From positions 1 through 7,411 of the forward strand of contig JANYFF010000085.1 in the NCBI GenBank assembly GCA_025362825.1: a stretch of DNA of 7,411 bases. Reading direction: 5' to 3'. The notes under the pieces were generated by a model that worked only from the letters and a program-made list of their open reading frames with translations, made no database searches and was not told the DNA's origin. Each line of letters begins with the position of its first letter. Position 1 is the stretch's first letter. The DNA comes from Polaromonas sp. GTDB lineage: Bacteria > Pseudomonadota > Gammaproteobacteria > Burkholderiales > Burkholderiaceae_C. Below, piece after piece: positions 6,366-7,411 of this stretch. A program made the position numbers and the translations under genes.

Positions 6366-6382
6366 GCTATTTTTTTAATAGC
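6366..6382. terminator. AT-rich hairpin between convergent prfC and lrp-type gene
   Basis: GCTATT (6366-6371) pairs with AATAGC (6377-6382) around a five-T loop, in the 69-base gap between two convergent genes. As a terminator it is weak, because the T-run is in the loop rather than after the stem. The GCTATT...AATAGC form resembles short intergenic repeats I associate with Comamonadaceae genomes, so it may be a remnant of such a repeat. Confidence 0.35.
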
Positions 6383-6395
6383 GCCCACGGATTGG

Positions 6396-6866
6396 TCAAG
6401 GTGCTGCCGGCAAAGGCAAGGCCGTCTTGTAGCGCACCTGCTTCAGCGCAAAGCTGGAGCGGATTTTTTCAAGTCCCGGAATCGGCGTCAGCTGCTCCAG
6501 GATGAATTTTTCAAGCGCACCAATGTCGGCGATGGCGACCCGGATCAGGTAGTCGCTGTCGCCGGTCATCAAATAGCATTCCATCACCTCATCGTGCTCT
6601 ACGATGCGGCGCTCAAATTCGGCCAGTGACTCCTTGCTCTGCGAGCGCAGGCTGATCGAAATAAACACGCTCAGCCCCAGCCCCAGCGCGGCTGCACTGG
6701 CAATTGCCACATAGCGGTCAATCACTTTGGCAGCTTCCAGCGCCTTGACGCGCGCGAGGCAGGGCGACGGGCTCAAATGCACGCGCCGGGCGAGCTCCAC
6801 GTTGGACAGGGCCCCGTCCCGCTGGAGTTCATCAAGAATCTTCAAATCAAGGCTGTCGAGCTGCAT
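6396..6866 (-). CDS. Lrp/AsnC-family transcriptional regulator
   Basis: DNA-binding regulator that usually responds to an amino acid or its derivative. The 156-residue product has the standard two-part layout. An N-terminal winged helix-turn-helix (about 3-62) opens with LDSLDLKILDELQRDG, with recognition helix SPSPCLARVKALE (32-44). A C-terminal RAM effector-binding and oligomerisation domain (about 66-150) contains YLMTGDSDYLIRV (98-110). Length fits the family (AsnC 152, Lrp 164 residues in E. coli). The ATG at 6866 places the conserved LDxxDxxIL motif at the very N-terminus; the Shine-Dalgarno is weak (AAAG). It is convergent with prfC and divergent from the AceE-family gene across 105 bases. 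That is the typical position for a local regulator of the neighbouring gene and of itself. The effector cannot be read from the sequence; a 2-oxoacid or its parent amino acid would fit the neighbour. Confidence 0.95.
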   Translation of the reverse strand: MQLDSLDLKILDELQRDGALSNVELARRVHLSPSPCLARVKALEAAKVIDRYVAIASAAALGLGLSVFISISLRSQSKESLAEFERRIVEHDEVMECYLMTGDSDYLIRVAIADIGALEKFILEQLTPIPGLEKIRSSFALKQVRYKTALPLPAAP

Positions 6867-6971
6867 ATTGCTTTAAATTTTTAATACGAGGCATTTTATG
6901 CTGGAAATATTGCATATAGCCATACATTTAAGCAGCACCTTTCGCGGCTTTCTACGTACATTAGTGATGCC
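6867..6971. promoter_or_regulatory. AT-rich divergent control region with a candidate Lrp-type operator
   Basis: The gap between the regulator and the E1 gene is clearly more AT-rich than the coding regions around it. It contains TATGC (6897-6901) and GCATA (6912-6916) as an inverted repeat with a 10-base spacer, overlapping GCAT-TTT-ATGC (6891-6901). CTGGAAATATTGCAT (6901-6915) matches the E. coli Lrp consensus at about 10 of 15 positions by eye. Sequences related to ATATTGC recur at the regulator start (6866-6871) and at 6907-6913. I could not identify a confident -35/-10 pair in either direction. Operator function is inference. Confidence 0.4.
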
Positions 6972-7411
6972 ATGAACGACTCCACCGCACACCACCTTCT
7001 CGCGCTCGATCACGCGCATTCGCAACCCGACGCCGAGGTCGACCCGGACCCGCATGAAACCGCCGAATGGCGCGAGGCCTTTGAGGCGTTAGTCGCCACG
7101 CAGGGCCCGGCTCGCGCGCGGCAGATGCTGCAAACGCTGGCGCTGGTCGCCCGCGGGCAACGCATCGGCTGGCAACCCGAGCTCTGCACACCCTACCTCA
7201 ACACCATCGCCGTCGACGAACAACCGGTCTTCCCTGGCGACCTGGCGATGGAAGAGCGGCTGGCGTCCCTCATGCGCTGGAATGCACTGGCCATGGTGGT
7301 CAAGGCCAACCAGGCAGAAACCGGCGGCTCGGCAGAGCTGGGCGGGCATATTGCCAGCTATGCCAGCGCGGCCGACCTGTTTGAAACCGGCTTTAACCAC
7401 TTCTTCCATGC
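6972..7411 (+). CDS. aceE: Homodimeric-type 2-oxoacid (pyruvate) dehydrogenase E1, N-terminal part; 3' end outside window
   Basis: Thiamine-diphosphate enzyme that decarboxylates pyruvate, or a related 2-oxoacid, and passes the acyl group to the lipoyl E2 subunit. The frame from ATG 6972 is open to the window end (146 codons plus two bases). Aligned by eye with E. coli AceE it matches DPHETAEW (26-33), YLNTIAVDEQPVFPGDL (75-91), ERLASLMRWNALAMVVKA (95-112), ELGGHIASY (122-130, with the cofactor-binding histidine as His126) and GFNHFFH (140-146). The His- and Asp-rich start (about 1-24) is around 15 residues longer than in E. coli. No in-frame start lies close upstream and no good Shine-Dalgarno is visible. 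It is divergent from an Lrp-type regulator rather than a PdhR-type one. This raises the possibility that it is a paralogue such as the 2-oxobutyrate dehydrogenase E1 (MdeB type) rather than the main pyruvate enzyme. Confidence 0.9.
   Translation, partial: MNDSTAHHLLALDHAHSQPDAEVDPDPHETAEWREAFEALVATQGPARARQMLQTLALVARGQRIGWQPELCTPYLNTIAVDEQPVFPGDLAMEERLASLMRWNALAMVVKANQAETGGSAELGGHIASYASAADLFETGFNHFFH

Noticed and set aside
6961..7409. Minus-strand open frames (76 and 106 codons) opposite the E1 gene
   Set aside because: Antisense to a clearly conserved AceE-family coding region.
1..7411. CRISPR array, IS element, att site, tRNA or rRNA gene, riboswitch
   Set aside because: I looked for regularly spaced repeats, terminal inverted repeats flanking transposase-like frames, tRNA-like cloverleaf sequences and known riboswitch cores, and found none.

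Overview
This window looks like ordinary core chromosome from a betaproteobacterium, most likely Burkholderiales and probably Comamonadaceae (Polaromonas/Rhodoferax type). That placement is inferred from protein sequence character (TrxB, L28/L33, RF3, an RsmB/NOP methyltransferase, a homodimeric-type E1), moderately high GC with GC-rich codon usage, and short AT-rich inverted repeats between genes. I see no CRISPR array, insertion sequence, tRNA, rRNA or phage gene. There is no convincing new multi-gene system.

Layout. Bases 1-782 (+) are the 3' part of trxB, thioredoxin reductase. After a 142-base gap with a strong sigma70-type promoter comes rpmB-rpmG (925-1337, +), ribosomal proteins L28 and L33, closed by an intrinsic terminator at 1369-1401. 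rpmG is too short for many ORF filters but is unambiguous. Bases 1402-1583 hold nothing I can support. A second, bidirectional-looking terminator (1584-1623) lies downstream of a minus-strand membrane fatty acid desaturase (1670-2869), which has its own recognisable promoter (2943-2971). Upstream of it on the same strand is an RsmB/NOP-family RNA m5C methyltransferase (3066-4322) whose stop codon sits inside a hairpin.

Only 36 bases separate that methyltransferase start from a divergent small DUF1653 gene (4359-4610, +), followed 78 bases later by prfC, peptide chain release factor 3 (4689-6326, +). The convergent gap 6327-6395 contains small palindromes and a T-rich hairpin. A minus-strand Lrp/AsnC regulator (6396-6866) is divergent, across a 105-base AT-rich gap, from the 5' part of a homodimeric 2-oxoacid dehydrogenase E1 gene (AceE family, 6972 to the window end).

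How the genes relate. Much of the window is housekeeping for translation: L28, L33, an RNA methyltransferase of the rRNA-modifying type, and RF3. Redox (TrxB) and membrane lipid (desaturase) genes are interspersed, each apparently with its own transcription unit. The one pair whose arrangement suggests a dedicated regulatory link is the Lrp-type regulator and the E1 gene. It resembles the regulator/E1 logic of the Pseudomonas mde (methionine / 2-oxobutyrate) locus and is the best lead here. A secondary lead is the rpmB leader, where one GGATG segment can pair with either of two flanking CATCC copies just before a T-run.
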